NCBI GenBank assembly: GCA_002634395.1
Contig: NSJM01000015.1
Location: forward strand, 1-47,677
Reading direction: 5' to 3'
From: Candidatus Methylomirabilis sp.
GTDB taxonomy: Bacteria; Methylomirabilota; Methylomirabilia; Methylomirabilales; Methylomirabilaceae
DNA: 47,677 nucleotides
The position numbers were made by a program, and so were the translations under genes. The notes beneath the pieces are model-generated. The model saw only the letters and a list, made by a program, of their open reading frames with translations. It made no database searches and was not told the origin of the DNA. Of this stretch, positions 25,133 to 33,106 are shown piece by piece. Each line of letters opens with the position of its first letter. Positions within the stretch are counted from its first letter, which is position 1.

Positions 25133-25473
25133 GACCAAGGGTTGCGCTATCTCGTAAGCGGTGGACGAAATCGACAGAGGTTGAACCTTCGAGGGATTAC
25201 GGAGCGGAAATCGAGAGACCGCTCGATGCTGAAGATGTGGCCCTATCCTTGCTTGATGCAAAGGTGCGAGCAGAAGAGGCGCGGGCGGACCTCAGTTCCA
25301 CAGAGCCGCACGCCGGCTTGAGCGTGCGTCTTTCTCGCGCTATGATCTTGCAACTGCAGACAGAAGCAGCCAAGCGCCACATCACCCCGTCAGAGCTGAT
25401 CAAGCGAGCTCTTATGCAGTATCGGCCTCTGAGGCAGGCCGGGCGCCTGTCTGCTCGCCAGGCAGGTAAGTGA
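25129..25473 (+). CDS. small protein with ribbon-helix-helix-like C-terminus
   Basis: Protein of 114 residues; its ATG overlaps the ATPase stop (ATGA) and follows AGGAGGGG. The N-terminal half is charged and probably disordered. The C-terminal half (LSVRLSRAMILQLQTEAAKR, then HITPSELIKRALMQY) resembles a ribbon-helix-helix DNA-binding domain. It could be a small regulator of the operon. No close family known to me. Confidence 0.62.
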   Translation: MRPRVALSRKRWTKSTEVEPSRDYGAEIERPLDAEDVALSLLDAKVRAEEARADLSSTEPHAGLSVRLSRAMILQLQTEAAKRHITPSELIKRALMQYRPLRQAGRLSARQAGK

Positions 25474-25542
25474 TGACGCACACACAGATACAGGTACAGA
25501 CTACGACGGACAATAGGCCCTTACAATAAAGGAGGCTTTCTC

Positions 25543-26106
25543 ATGCTAGCCGGGTTTCCAAAGCAGGTCACACTTAGGACCGGAACGAGCGTTACGATTC
25601 GCCCGATAGTCAAAGAGGATGCGGAAAGGCTCCATGCTTTCTTCTGCAAGATACCGCGGGAGGATCGCCTTTTTCTGCGGGACGATGTCTCCCTTCGGGA
25701 GGTGATCGATTCGTGGATGGATGATCTTGATTACGGGAAGGTCCTGCCGCTTGTGGCTGAGGTGGACGACGCCATTGTGGCCGACGCCACCTTACATCGC
25801 CGAAGATTCGGCTGGACCAGCCACGTAGGAAAGGTACGTCTGGTCGTCGATAGAGACTATCGGGGGAAGGGCCTCGGGACGCTCATGATCGAGGAGCTGA
25901 TCAATATTGCCAAGAGGGCAGGCCTTGAAATTCTTGTTGCCGAGATCATGGGGGGTCAGACGGTTGCGCTGAGCATCCTCAAGCGGTTGGGATTCGAACG
26001 AGAGGCAGTCTTCTACAACTATGTCAAAGACCAAACAGGAGAGGAACACGACCTCGTCGTCATGATGAAGAACCTGCAGATTGAGCCGGCCATGGTTCCC
26101 TTTTGA
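25543..26106 (+). CDS. GNAT-family N-acetyltransferase
   Basis: Protein of 187 residues, ATG 25543 after AAAGGAGG. GNAT fold: TIRPIVKEDAERLHAFFCKI at the start, the acetyl-CoA loop VRLVVDRDYRGKGLGTLMIE near residues 102-125, and ILKRLGFEREAVFYNYVKD. Similar stand-alone acetyltransferases in stress clusters act on protein lysines, for example relatives of Pat, but the substrate is not shown here. It stands between the small RHH-like gene and a tiny basic protein gene. Confidence 0.85.
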   Translation: MLAGFPKQVTLRTGTSVTIRPIVKEDAERLHAFFCKIPREDRLFLRDDVSLREVIDSWMDDLDYGKVLPLVAEVDDAIVADATLHRRRFGWTSHVGKVRLVVDRDYRGKGLGTLMIEELINIAKRAGLEILVAEIMGGQTVALSILKRLGFEREAVFYNYVKDQTGEEHDLVVMMKNLQIEPAMVPF

Positions 26107-26128
26107 TCTGAGCCGTGAGGCATGACCT

Positions 26129-26275
26129 ATGAAGCTGGTGATCAGGCTGAAACCACCTAAGAGACGGGCTCCCCATCGGCCGACAAAGGTGGAGCCACAG
26201 AGGGTTCGCTACGATCGGAAGAGGGCCAAGCGATCGGTTCGGGAGGAAGTGAAGGCGGAGGGCAAGGCCGGCTGA
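26129..26275 (+). CDS. tiny basic protein (48 residues)
   Basis: Open frame of 48 codons starting at ATG 26129, 22 nt after the acetyltransferase stop, with GAGG about 9 nt upstream. The sequence is rich in Lys and Arg (LVIRLKPPKRRAPHRPTKVE and later YDRKRAKRSVREEVKAEGKA) and has no hydrophobic segment. A nucleic-acid or ribosome-binding role is possible by composition only. It is short, so chance cannot be excluded, but base use and position look like a gene. Confidence 0.5.
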   Translation: MKLVIRLKPPKRRAPHRPTKVEPQRVRYDRKRAKRSVREEVKAEGKAG

Positions 26276-26294
26276 TGCATCATTAAAACCGTCA

Positions 26295-26416
26295 GAGATC
26301 AGCTTTCAGCACTGGGTGGAAGAAACTGAAGGCAGATTAGACTGAAGAGTTTTAGGTAGTTTCCTTTCAGTCTAAATCCCTAACCGCTGAGCGCTGATGG
26401 CTGAACGCTATTTTCT
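26295..26416. repeat. GCTGA-rich dispersed repeat, copy 3
   Basis: Contains GATCAGCTTTCAGCACTG, ACTGAAGGCAGATTAGACTG and, at 26384-26413, CCGCTGAGCGCTGATGGCTG followed by AACGCTATTTTC. The last part is nearly identical to 36611-36650. AGACTGAAGAGTTTTAGG and TTTCAGTCTAAATCCC flank each other and can pair (AGACTGAA/TTTCAGTCT). Confidence 0.6.
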
Positions 26417-26439
26417 GAGGAATCGATAATGGAGAGACA

Positions 26440-28881
26440 ATGGTCAGTCCGTTAAAGCCTGATGCGCTCCGTAAGATTTGCCTGCCGGAAAGCCTCCCCT
26501 TCGAAGGGACTGATGATCTCAAGCCCCTGGAGGAGGTTGTGGCCCAGGATCGCGCCGTCGAGGCCATCGCCTTCGGTGTCGGTATACGCAGTGAAGGGTT
26601 TAACCTCTTTGTCCTTGGGCCTACCGGAACAGGCAAGACTGCGGCGATCAAACGCTTTCTGGCTCATGCAGCGGCCAAGCTCCCTACCCCCCCTGATTGG
26701 TGTTATGTCAATAACTTCGCTGACCCGCAACGCCCCCGCGCGCTCTGCCTTCCGCCAGGCCGTGCCCGCCTCTTCCAGGTCGACTGTGAACGGCTCCTGA
26801 CGGAGTTGAAGACCGGCGTTCCCAGGGCCTTCGAGTCCGAAGCCTATGAACAGAACCGTCACACAATTCTGGACGAGTTGCAGCAACAGACAAGCGACGA
26901 GCTGGAGGCCTTGCGAAAGCGCGCGGAGACGCTTGGATTCGGACTTGCCAAGACGGCCAGCGGCTTCATGATCATCCCCATATTTAAAGGGAAGCCGCTG
27001 AAACCGGAAGGGTTTGAAGGTCTCGATGAGGAGACCAAGCGGCAGGTCAACCTGAGAAGCGAAGAGGTGCAGAAGGATCTGGCCGCGACGCGCCGCCGAA
27101 TCCGCGACCTGGAGCGGGAGGCGAAGAATCGCCTCGACGGGATGGACCGGGAGGTCGCAACCTCTGCGGTTGATCACCTGGTCGAAGAAGTCAAAGAGCG
27201 TTACGCAGATCACGCCATGGTACAGGCGCACCTCGAGGCGATACGCGAGGATGTTATTGCCAATGTAGATCTGTTTCGTCGGGATCAGAGTGTGGCGCAA
27301 GGCCAACCGGAACTGACGGCCATGCTGCGACAGGGGCTGGACCCCTTCGACCGGTATCGGGTCAATGTCCTGATCGAACATGGGGAAAACGGCGGCGCGC
27401 CGGTCGTCGTCGAACCTCACCCAACCTGTCAAAACCTGGTTGGACGGATCGAACATCAGGTCAATATGGGCGCGCTCTACACCAACTTCCTGATGGCCAA
27501 GGGGGGCGCCTTGCACTTGGCCAATGGGGGGTTCCTGGTCGTGGAGGCCATGGAGTTGCTCAAGCAATTCTTTGCGTGGGATCAACTGAAGCGGACACTC
27601 AAGAACCGCCGGATCAGGATCGAAGAGCCGGGGGAACAGTTTCGTCTCTACAGCACGGTGACGCTCGAGCCCGAGCCGATCCCCCTCAACGTGAAGGTGG
27701 TGCTTATCGGCAGCCCATGGCTCTACTATCTGTTGCACGCCCTCGATCCGGAGTTTCTGGAGCTGTTTAAGGTTCAGGCAGAGTTCAGCGATCGCGTGGC
27801 TCGGACGCCTGAAACAATCCTGACCTTTGCCCGCCTGCTGTCCACCTGTTGCACGGCCGAGGGACTCAAGGTGTTCGATCGGGGCGCCGTGGCGAAACTG
27901 GTGGAGCACAGCTCTCGCCTGGTGGAGGACCAAGAAAAGCTTGCTACGACGTTCAGCCACCTGTTGGATGTGGCCCGAGAGGCCAGCTTCCTGGCCGAGC
28001 AGAATGGACACTGCCGGGTCATGGCGGAAGACGTGCGGAGGGCTATCGACGCGAAGATCAAGCGGGCCAATCGACTGGAGGAGCGGTTGCAGGAACTGGT
28101 ACTTGATCGGACCTTACTTGTTGATACTGAGGGCGCCGTTGTCGGTCAGGTGAATGGGATTGCGGTGATCCAACTTGGAGAATATCACTTCGGGAAGCCG
28201 AGTCGCATTACGGCGCGAACCTTTCTCGGGCGCGGCGGCATCATCGACATCGAACGCGAAGCCCGGATGGGCGGCCGCCTTCACAGCAAGGGCGTGCTGA
28301 TCCTTTCAGGCTATCTCGGTGGCCGTTACGTACAACAGGTGCCCCTTGCCTTGTCGGCAAGCCTCGCCTTCGAACAAGTCTATGAAGAGGTGGAAGGCGA
28401 CAGCGCCTCCTCATCGGAATTGTACGCGATCCTCTCAAGCTTGTCAGGACTGCCGATCAAGCAGGGATTTGCGGTGACAGGGTCGGTCAATCAGCAAGGA
28501 GAGGTCCAGGCTATTGGGGCCGTCAACGCCAAGATCGAGGGGTTTTTTGATGTCTGCCGCGCGAGGGGACTGACGGGAGAACAGGGGGTCCTGATCCCGG
28601 CGAGCAATGTCCGGCACCTCATGCTCAGAGAGGATGTCGTGGAGGCGGTCGCCGCGGGGCAATTTCAGATTATTCCCGTTCACATTATCGATGAGGGGAT
28701 TGCCTTGCTTACCGGGCGGGAAGCGGGTGAGCGCGGTCCGGATGGGACCTTTCCCGAGGGATGCGTGAACGCGCTGGTGCAGGGGCGGATGCGCGAGATG
28801 GCGGAGCAGGCGAGGGCCTACGGAACTGAGAGCCAGGTGTCGTCCAGCTCAGACCAGAATGACGAGCAGTCCGATGGATGA
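26440..28881 (+). CDS. Lon-like ATP-dependent protease (AAA_32 plus S16 domain)
   Basis: Protein of 813 residues, ATG 26440 after GGAGAG. N-terminal AAA part with Walker A LGPTGTGKTAAIKR near residue 66, a long helical insertion (residues about 130-290), AAA lid region around 400-540, then the S16 protease domain. The catalytic Ser is in GDSASSSELYAIL near residue 655 and the Lys in NAKIEGFF. This is the soluble Lon-like family, distinct from classical Lon and from membrane LonB. It likely degrades damaged proteins. Its stop overlaps the start of the PEP synthase gene. Confidence 0.92.
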   Translation: MVSPLKPDALRKICLPESLPFEGTDDLKPLEEVVAQDRAVEAIAFGVGIRSEGFNLFVLGPTGTGKTAAIKRFLAHAAAKLPTPPDWCYVNNFADPQRPRALCLPPGRARLFQVDCERLLTELKTGVPRAFESEAYEQNRHTILDELQQQTSDELEALRKRAETLGFGLAKTASGFMIIPIFKGKPLKPEGFEGLDEETKRQVNLRSEEVQKDLAATRRRIRDLEREAKNRLDGMDREVATSAVDHLVEEVKERYADHAMVQAHLEAIREDVIANVDLFRRDQSVAQGQPELTAMLRQGLDPFDRYRVNVLIEHGENGGAPVVVEPHPTCQNLVGRIEHQVNMGALYTNFLMAKGGALHLANGGFLVVEAMELLKQFFAWDQLKRTLKNRRIRIEEPGEQFRLYSTVTLEPEPIPLNVKVVLIGSPWLYYLLHALDPEFLELFKVQAEFSDRVARTPETILTFARLLSTCCTAEGLKVFDRGAVAKLVEHSSRLVEDQEKLATTFSHLLDVAREASFLAEQNGHCRVMAEDVRRAIDAKIKRANRLEERLQELVLDRTLLVDTEGAVVGQVNGIAVIQLGEYHFGKPSRITARTFLGRGGIIDIEREARMGGRLHSKGVLILSGYLGGRYVQQVPLALSASLAFEQVYEEVEGDSASSSELYAILSSLSGLPIKQGFAVTGSVNQQGEVQAIGAVNAKIEGFFDVCRARGLTGEQGVLIPASNVRHLMLREDVVEAVAAGQFQIIPVHIIDEGIALLTGREAGERGPDGTFPEGCVNALVQGRMREMAEQARAYGTESQVSSSSDQNDEQSDG

Positions 28882-31300
28882 CTTCGTGCGTTGGTTTGAT
28901 GAGATTGATCTTACGGACATCCCGCTGGTGGGCGGCAAGAATGCGTCGCTCGGCGAGATGTATCAAAACCTCAAGGCTCATGGCGTGCAGGTCCCCTACG
29001 GGTTTGCCATCACGGCCGCAGCCTACCGACGCTTCATCAGAGAGAGTGGTTGCGAGGCGAAGGTCAGGGAGCAACTGAAAGGGCTGAACACCGCTGACAT
29101 CCTGGATCTACGCTCCCGGGGCAAGGCCATCCGGACGATCATCCTCGATGCCCCCTTACCGCTTGCACTTCAGAAGGAGATCGCAGTCGCCTACGAACGG
29201 CTGTGCCGCGAGTATGGACCAAACACCGACGTGGCAGTGCGCAGTAGCGCTACCGCCGAAGACCTGCCCGATGCGAGCTTTGCCGGCCAGCTAGAGACCT
29301 ATCTGAATGTCCACGGGGTCGCCGGCTTATTGGAGGCCTGTCGGAAGTGTTTCGCTTCGCTCTTTACCGACCGAGCGATCTCCTACCGTGAGGACAAAGG
29401 CTTTGACCACCTGAGCGTGGCACTTTCCATCGGGGTGCAGAAAATGGTTCGCTCAGACGTCGGCGCCGCGGGCGTCATGTTCACCATCGACACGGAAAGC
29501 GGATTTCGCGATTGCATCCTCATCAATTCGGCCTACGGCTTGGGTGAGAATGTGGTCCAGGGATCTGTGACGCCGGATGAGATCTATGTGTTCAAACCCA
29601 CGCTGCTCAAGGGCTTTCGCCCCATCCTCCAGCGGACCATGGGGAGCAAGGAATGGAAGCTCGTGTACGACGAGGAGGGAAGCAAACAGACCAAGAATGT
29701 CCCTGTCGCTTGTGACGATCGTCAGCGTTTCGCCATTGAAGGCGACGACATCCTGCAACTGGCACGCTGGGGATGCGCCATCGAGGAACATTACACCCGG
29801 AGGAGCGGCAGGTACACCCCGATGGACATCGAGTGGGCCAAGGACGGCAAGAGCGGCGAGCTGTTCATTCTTCAGGCGCGTCCCGAGACGGTGCAATCAG
29901 TCAAACGCATGGACCTGCTGCGGGTCTACCGACTGGAAGAGGCGGCAGAGCCACTCCTCGCAGGGAAGAGTGTGGGAGAGATGATCGGGCAGGGAAGGGC
30001 TCGCATTATCGCGGACCCGCGCCACATGGAACAGTTCCACAATGGCGAGGTTCTGGTGACCGATAAGACCGACCCGGATTGGGAACCGATCATGAAGAAG
30101 GCGGCTGCCATCGTCACCAATCGCGGTGGGCGGACCTCGCACGCAGCCATCGTCAGCCGCGAGTTGGGGATCCCGGCGGTGGTCGGAACTGAGCAGGGAA
30201 CAGAAGTGATCGCTGACGGGGAGGCGATCACCGTCTCGTGTGCAGAGGGCGATGCCGGGTATATCTACCGGGGTCTTCTCAGGTTCACCGTTCGGGAGAT
30301 CGACCTGGGCACACTTGGCCGACCCAGGACCAAGATCATGCTGAATGTTGCTAACCCGAGGGAGGTATTCAGCTTGGCGGCCATCCCAAACGACGGAGTT
30401 GGCCTGGCGAGGGTAGAGCTTATCATCGGCCATACCATCCGGATCCATCCCATGGCGTTGGTCCGCTATGACACTCTCACCGATCAGGCGGCCAGGGCCG
30501 AGATCGCTCTGCTGACCGGTGGCTATGACGACAAGCCACAATACTTTGTGGATAAGCTAGCGGAGGGGGTAGGGATGATTGCTGCCGCCTTCTACCCCAA
30601 GGACGTGATCGTCCGCCTGAGCGACTTCAAGACGAACGAATACGCCAACCTGGTTGGCGGCAAGGAGTTCGAGCCGACGGAGGAGAACCCTATGCTGGGT
30701 TTTCGTGGCGCCTCCCGCTATTACAACGACCGGTACCGGGAGGGGTTTGCCCTGGAATGCCGCGCCCTGTGGAAGGTCAGAGAGGAGATGGGCTTCACCA
30801 ATGTGAAGCTGATGGTTCCCTTCGTCCGAACGGTGGCGGAGGGCGAGAAGGTGCTGGCGGAGATGGCCCGGCACGGACTCACACGTGGAGAGAACAGTCT
30901 CGAGGTGTATGTGATGTGCGAGATCCCCAGCAACGTTCTGCTTGCCGAGGAGTTTGCGGAAATCTTCGATGGGTTTTCTATCGGGTCAAACGATCTGACA
31001 CAGTTGACGCTGGGGGTCGACAGGGATTCAGAGTTGGTCGCCAAGATCTTCGACGAGCGGAATCAGGCAGTCAAGAAGCTTGTCACATCGGTGATCACGA
31101 CCGCACGGACGCAGGGCAGAAAGATCGGCATTTGCGGCCAGGCGCCAAGCGACTACCCGGAATTCGCGCAGTTCCTGGTCGAAGAAGGGATTGACAGCAT
31201 CTCATTGAATCCGGATGCTGTCATGAAGATGACGGCGAAGGTGTTGGAGATTGAGCAGCGGATGGCAGTCAAGCAGATGGAGTTATCGATTGTCCGATGA
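28874..31300 (+). CDS. ppsA: phosphoenolpyruvate synthase
   Basis: Protein of 808 residues from ATG 28874 (MDDFVRWFDEI, the usual start), overlapping the previous stop by 8 bp; an ATG at 28859 is possible. It converts pyruvate and ATP to PEP, AMP and phosphate. Domains: ATP-grasp (VGGKNASLGEMY, RSSATAEDLPDASFAGQ), phosphohistidine domain with the catalytic His in GGRTSHAAIVSRELG near residue 422, and the PEP-binding barrel ending GICGQAPSDYPEF and SISLNPDAV. With the pyruvate:ferredoxin oxidoreductase it gives a route between acetyl-CoA and gluconeogenesis under anoxia. Confidence 0.96.
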   Translation: MDDFVRWFDEIDLTDIPLVGGKNASLGEMYQNLKAHGVQVPYGFAITAAAYRRFIRESGCEAKVREQLKGLNTADILDLRSRGKAIRTIILDAPLPLALQKEIAVAYERLCREYGPNTDVAVRSSATAEDLPDASFAGQLETYLNVHGVAGLLEACRKCFASLFTDRAISYREDKGFDHLSVALSIGVQKMVRSDVGAAGVMFTIDTESGFRDCILINSAYGLGENVVQGSVTPDEIYVFKPTLLKGFRPILQRTMGSKEWKLVYDEEGSKQTKNVPVACDDRQRFAIEGDDILQLARWGCAIEEHYTRRSGRYTPMDIEWAKDGKSGELFILQARPETVQSVKRMDLLRVYRLEEAAEPLLAGKSVGEMIGQGRARIIADPRHMEQFHNGEVLVTDKTDPDWEPIMKKAAAIVTNRGGRTSHAAIVSRELGIPAVVGTEQGTEVIADGEAITVSCAEGDAGYIYRGLLRFTVREIDLGTLGRPRTKIMLNVANPREVFSLAAIPNDGVGLARVELIIGHTIRIHPMALVRYDTLTDQAARAEIALLTGGYDDKPQYFVDKLAEGVGMIAAAFYPKDVIVRLSDFKTNEYANLVGGKEFEPTEENPMLGFRGASRYYNDRYREGFALECRALWKVREEMGFTNVKLMVPFVRTVAEGEKVLAEMARHGLTRGENSLEVYVMCEIPSNVLLAEEFAEIFDGFSIGSNDLTQLTLGVDRDSELVAKIFDERNQAVKKLVTSVITTARTQGRKIGICGQAPSDYPEFAQFLVEEGIDSISLNPDAVMKMTAKVLEIEQRMAVKQMELSIVR

Positions 31301-31367
31301 TGGTTTGGCGGCACAGATTCCCGCAGTCGATGTAGGCGACGGGACATGGTTCGCAAGGAGGAGAGGC

Positions 31368-31868
31368 ATGGCGGGTCGTAAGGTTCCTGTCAAATCGGTG
31401 AAGAAGGTTGGTTCACTGCTCAGTGAGTTGTTAGAGATTGAGCGACAGGTGTCGGAGCGCGCCCATGAGCTTTTTAGGGAGCATGGTTGGCAAGCCGGCC
31501 ACGAAGGTGAGTACTGGCTGCAGGCTGAAAAGGAGCTTCTGTGGCGACCCTGTGCAGAGCTGGTTGAGACCGATGGAGAGCTTCGAGCAAGCTTTGCCAT
31601 GGCCGGCCTTACCGCCAAGGAGATCGAGGTGCTGGCTGAACCCAACCACCTGACGGTGCGAGCGATCACAAGGCACGAAGACAGGCAGGAGGAAGGGACC
31701 TGCCACTTCTGCGAGTTCCATCGTGGGGAGCTCTACCGATCAATGGCCTTGCCGAGTACCGTTATCCCGGAGAAGGCTCAGGCGGAGATGAAAGAGGGGA
31801 TGCTCACGGTTATCCTTCCCAAGGGGAAAGAGCCTGCCGGTAAAACAATCCGGATGAAAAAAGCGTGA
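31368..31868 (+). CDS. DUF2934-Hsp20 fusion protein
   Basis: Protein of 166 residues, ATG 31368 after AAGGAGGAG. Residues about 20-56 form a DUF2934 segment (IERQVSERAHELFREHGW, then EYWLQAEKEL). Residues about 65-160 are an alpha-crystallin domain: SFAMAGLTAKEIEVLAEPNH, LYRSMALPSTVIPEKAQAEM and EGMLTVILPKG. DUF2934 alone is a small domain of unknown role. It is the second Hsp20 in the window and lies 67 nt after ppsA. Confidence 0.85.
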   Translation: MAGRKVPVKSVKKVGSLLSELLEIERQVSERAHELFREHGWQAGHEGEYWLQAEKELLWRPCAELVETDGELRASFAMAGLTAKEIEVLAEPNHLTVRAITRHEDRQEEGTCHFCEFHRGELYRSMALPSTVIPEKAQAEMKEGMLTVILPKGKEPAGKTIRMKKA

Positions 31869-31983
31869 GGGAGGTCTTACGACTGGTCCTGAAGCAAGAA
31901 AACAGCGGTTCCGGTGGGCGAATGGAGCGGTGAGGGGAGGAGAAGCTGAAAGGCGTGCAGGGGCCTTGGCCAAGAAGCTAAAA

Positions 31984-31999
31984 CACCTGCGAGGAGGTG
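31984..31999 (+). promoter_or_regulatory. hairpin covering the ribosome binding site of the YbaK-type gene
   Basis: CACCT (31984-31988) can pair with AGGTG (31995-31999). The ribosome binding site GAGGAGG spans the loop and part of the 3' arm, and the start codon follows at 32004. A short hairpin like this could lower translation when closed. Effect is inference. Confidence 0.3.
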
Positions 32000-32003
32000 C
32001 GTC

Positions 32004-32489
32004 ATGACAATTCCAGCACGGGTGCGCGAGTGGTTGGATCAACAGCAGGTGCGGTATGAGGTGATCCCTCACCGGGAGGTGTACACGGCTCAGGAGGTAG
32101 CCGGCGCCACCCACATTCCCGGTCGGGCTTATGCCAAGGTAGTTATTCTAAAAGGGCGGCAAGGCCTGATGATGGCGGTTCTGCCGGCCAAGTGTCGGCT
32201 GGATGTCGTTCGGATGCGGCAAGTCGTAAATGACAGCACGGCGAGCCTGGACCCGGAGGCGGACTTCGCGAAGATATTCACCGGCTGCGAGCCTGGGGCC
32301 ATGCCCGCCTTTGGTAATCTTTACGGGGTCCCGATCTACTGTGATCAGCACCTGACACATGAGGCGACGATCGCCTTTCCTGCGGGAAGTCACCATGAGG
32401 TGATCCGAATCGCGTCCAGCGACTTCCTCCGATTGACAGGCGCTCAGGTGCAGGAGATCTGCACAAGCGCGCAAGAACAAGCCGCGTGA
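32004..32489 (+). CDS. YbaK/EbsC-type aminoacyl-tRNA deacylase
   Basis: Protein of 161 residues, ATG 32004 after GAGGAGG. The YbaK/ProX domain fills the protein: RYEVIPHREVYTAQEVAGAT, then GRAYAKVVILK (the conserved Lys region) and FGNLYGVPIYCDQHL, ending in a DFLRLTG segment. Family members hydrolyse mischarged tRNAs such as Ala- or Cys-tRNA(Pro). It closes the long + strand run; a bidirectional hairpin follows. Confidence 0.87.
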   Translation: MTIPARVREWLDQQQVRYEVIPHREVYTAQEVAGATHIPGRAYAKVVILKGRQGLMMAVLPAKCRLDVVRMRQVVNDSTASLDPEADFAKIFTGCEPGAMPAFGNLYGVPIYCDQHLTHEATIAFPAGSHHEVIRIASSDFLRLTGAQVQEICTSAQEQAA

Positions 32490-32508
32490 ATTGATCTCAA
32501 CAAGGCTC

Positions 32509-32554
32509 AGGCAGAAGGCTCCTGGACGGCGTGAGCCGAGGGGGCCTTCTGCCT
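32509..32554. terminator. bidirectional hairpin between convergent genes
   Basis: AGGCAGAAGGC (32509-32519) pairs perfectly with GCCTTCTGCCT (32544-32554). The 3' arm abuts the stop codon of the - strand gene and is followed on the + strand by TTTACAG. It lies exactly between two convergent genes, so it probably ends both transcripts. Confidence 0.7.
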
Positions 32555-33043
32555 TTACAGTTTATAGCCGAACTGGCGGAGCAGCGCCTTACGCGCGGCG
32601 ATGTCGGATTCCTGCTCGACCCCTTTTGGTGACAGTCCATCTACGACCCCTACGATACCCCGCCCGTTGGGCGTTTCAGCCAGAATCACCTCCACCTGGT
32701 TGGCAGTCGCGCAGTAGATGCCACACACCTCGGGCACCTGACGAATGGCCGAAAGGACATTGATCGGAAAGCAGTTCCGCAAGAAGATCAGGAAGCTGTG
32801 GCCGGCCCCGATAGCCTGGGCGTTGCCCCGCGCCAGCTCCGTCAGCTCCTGGTCGGTTCCGCTCCATCGCACCAGGCACGGTCCAGAGGACTCGCAGAAT
32901 GCGAGCCCAAAGGCAATACCAGGCACAGCCGTCACAAGGGCCTCGTGCAGGTCCTCAACGGTCTTGATGAAGTGCGCCTGCCCCAAGACCAGGTTGACCG
33001 AGTCAGGTTTGTGGATGGTCACTGAGATGAAATTTACCGCCAT
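32555..33043 (-). CDS. adenosine-specific kinase
   Basis: Protein of 162 residues (PF04008 family), ATG 33043 after GGAGGGAGGAG. The family is small, largely archaeal with scattered bacteria, and was named for adenosine binding in a crystal structure. Family blocks: VNLVLGQAHFIKTVEDLHEA, GIAFGLAFCESSGPCLVRW, GHSFLIFLRNCFPINVL and GRGIVGVVDGLSPKGVE. Physiological role is unsettled. It is 63 nt downstream of the CDC48-like gene and probably cotranscribed with it. Confidence 0.85.
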   Translation of the reverse strand: MAVNFISVTIHKPDSVNLVLGQAHFIKTVEDLHEALVTAVPGIAFGLAFCESSGPCLVRWSGTDQELTELARGNAQAIGAGHSFLIFLRNCFPINVLSAIRQVPEVCGIYCATANQVEVILAETPNGRGIVGVVDGLSPKGVEQESDIAARKALLRQFGYKL

Positions 33044-33106
33044 GGCTCCTCCCTCCGTAGTTTCGCCGAGTCGATGACTGAACAGGAGATGTCGCGGTAA
33101 TCCCCG

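Noticed and set aside
26452-28011. 519-codon open frame on the - strand
   Set aside because: Antisense shadow of the Lon-like protease gene; no family match or start signal.
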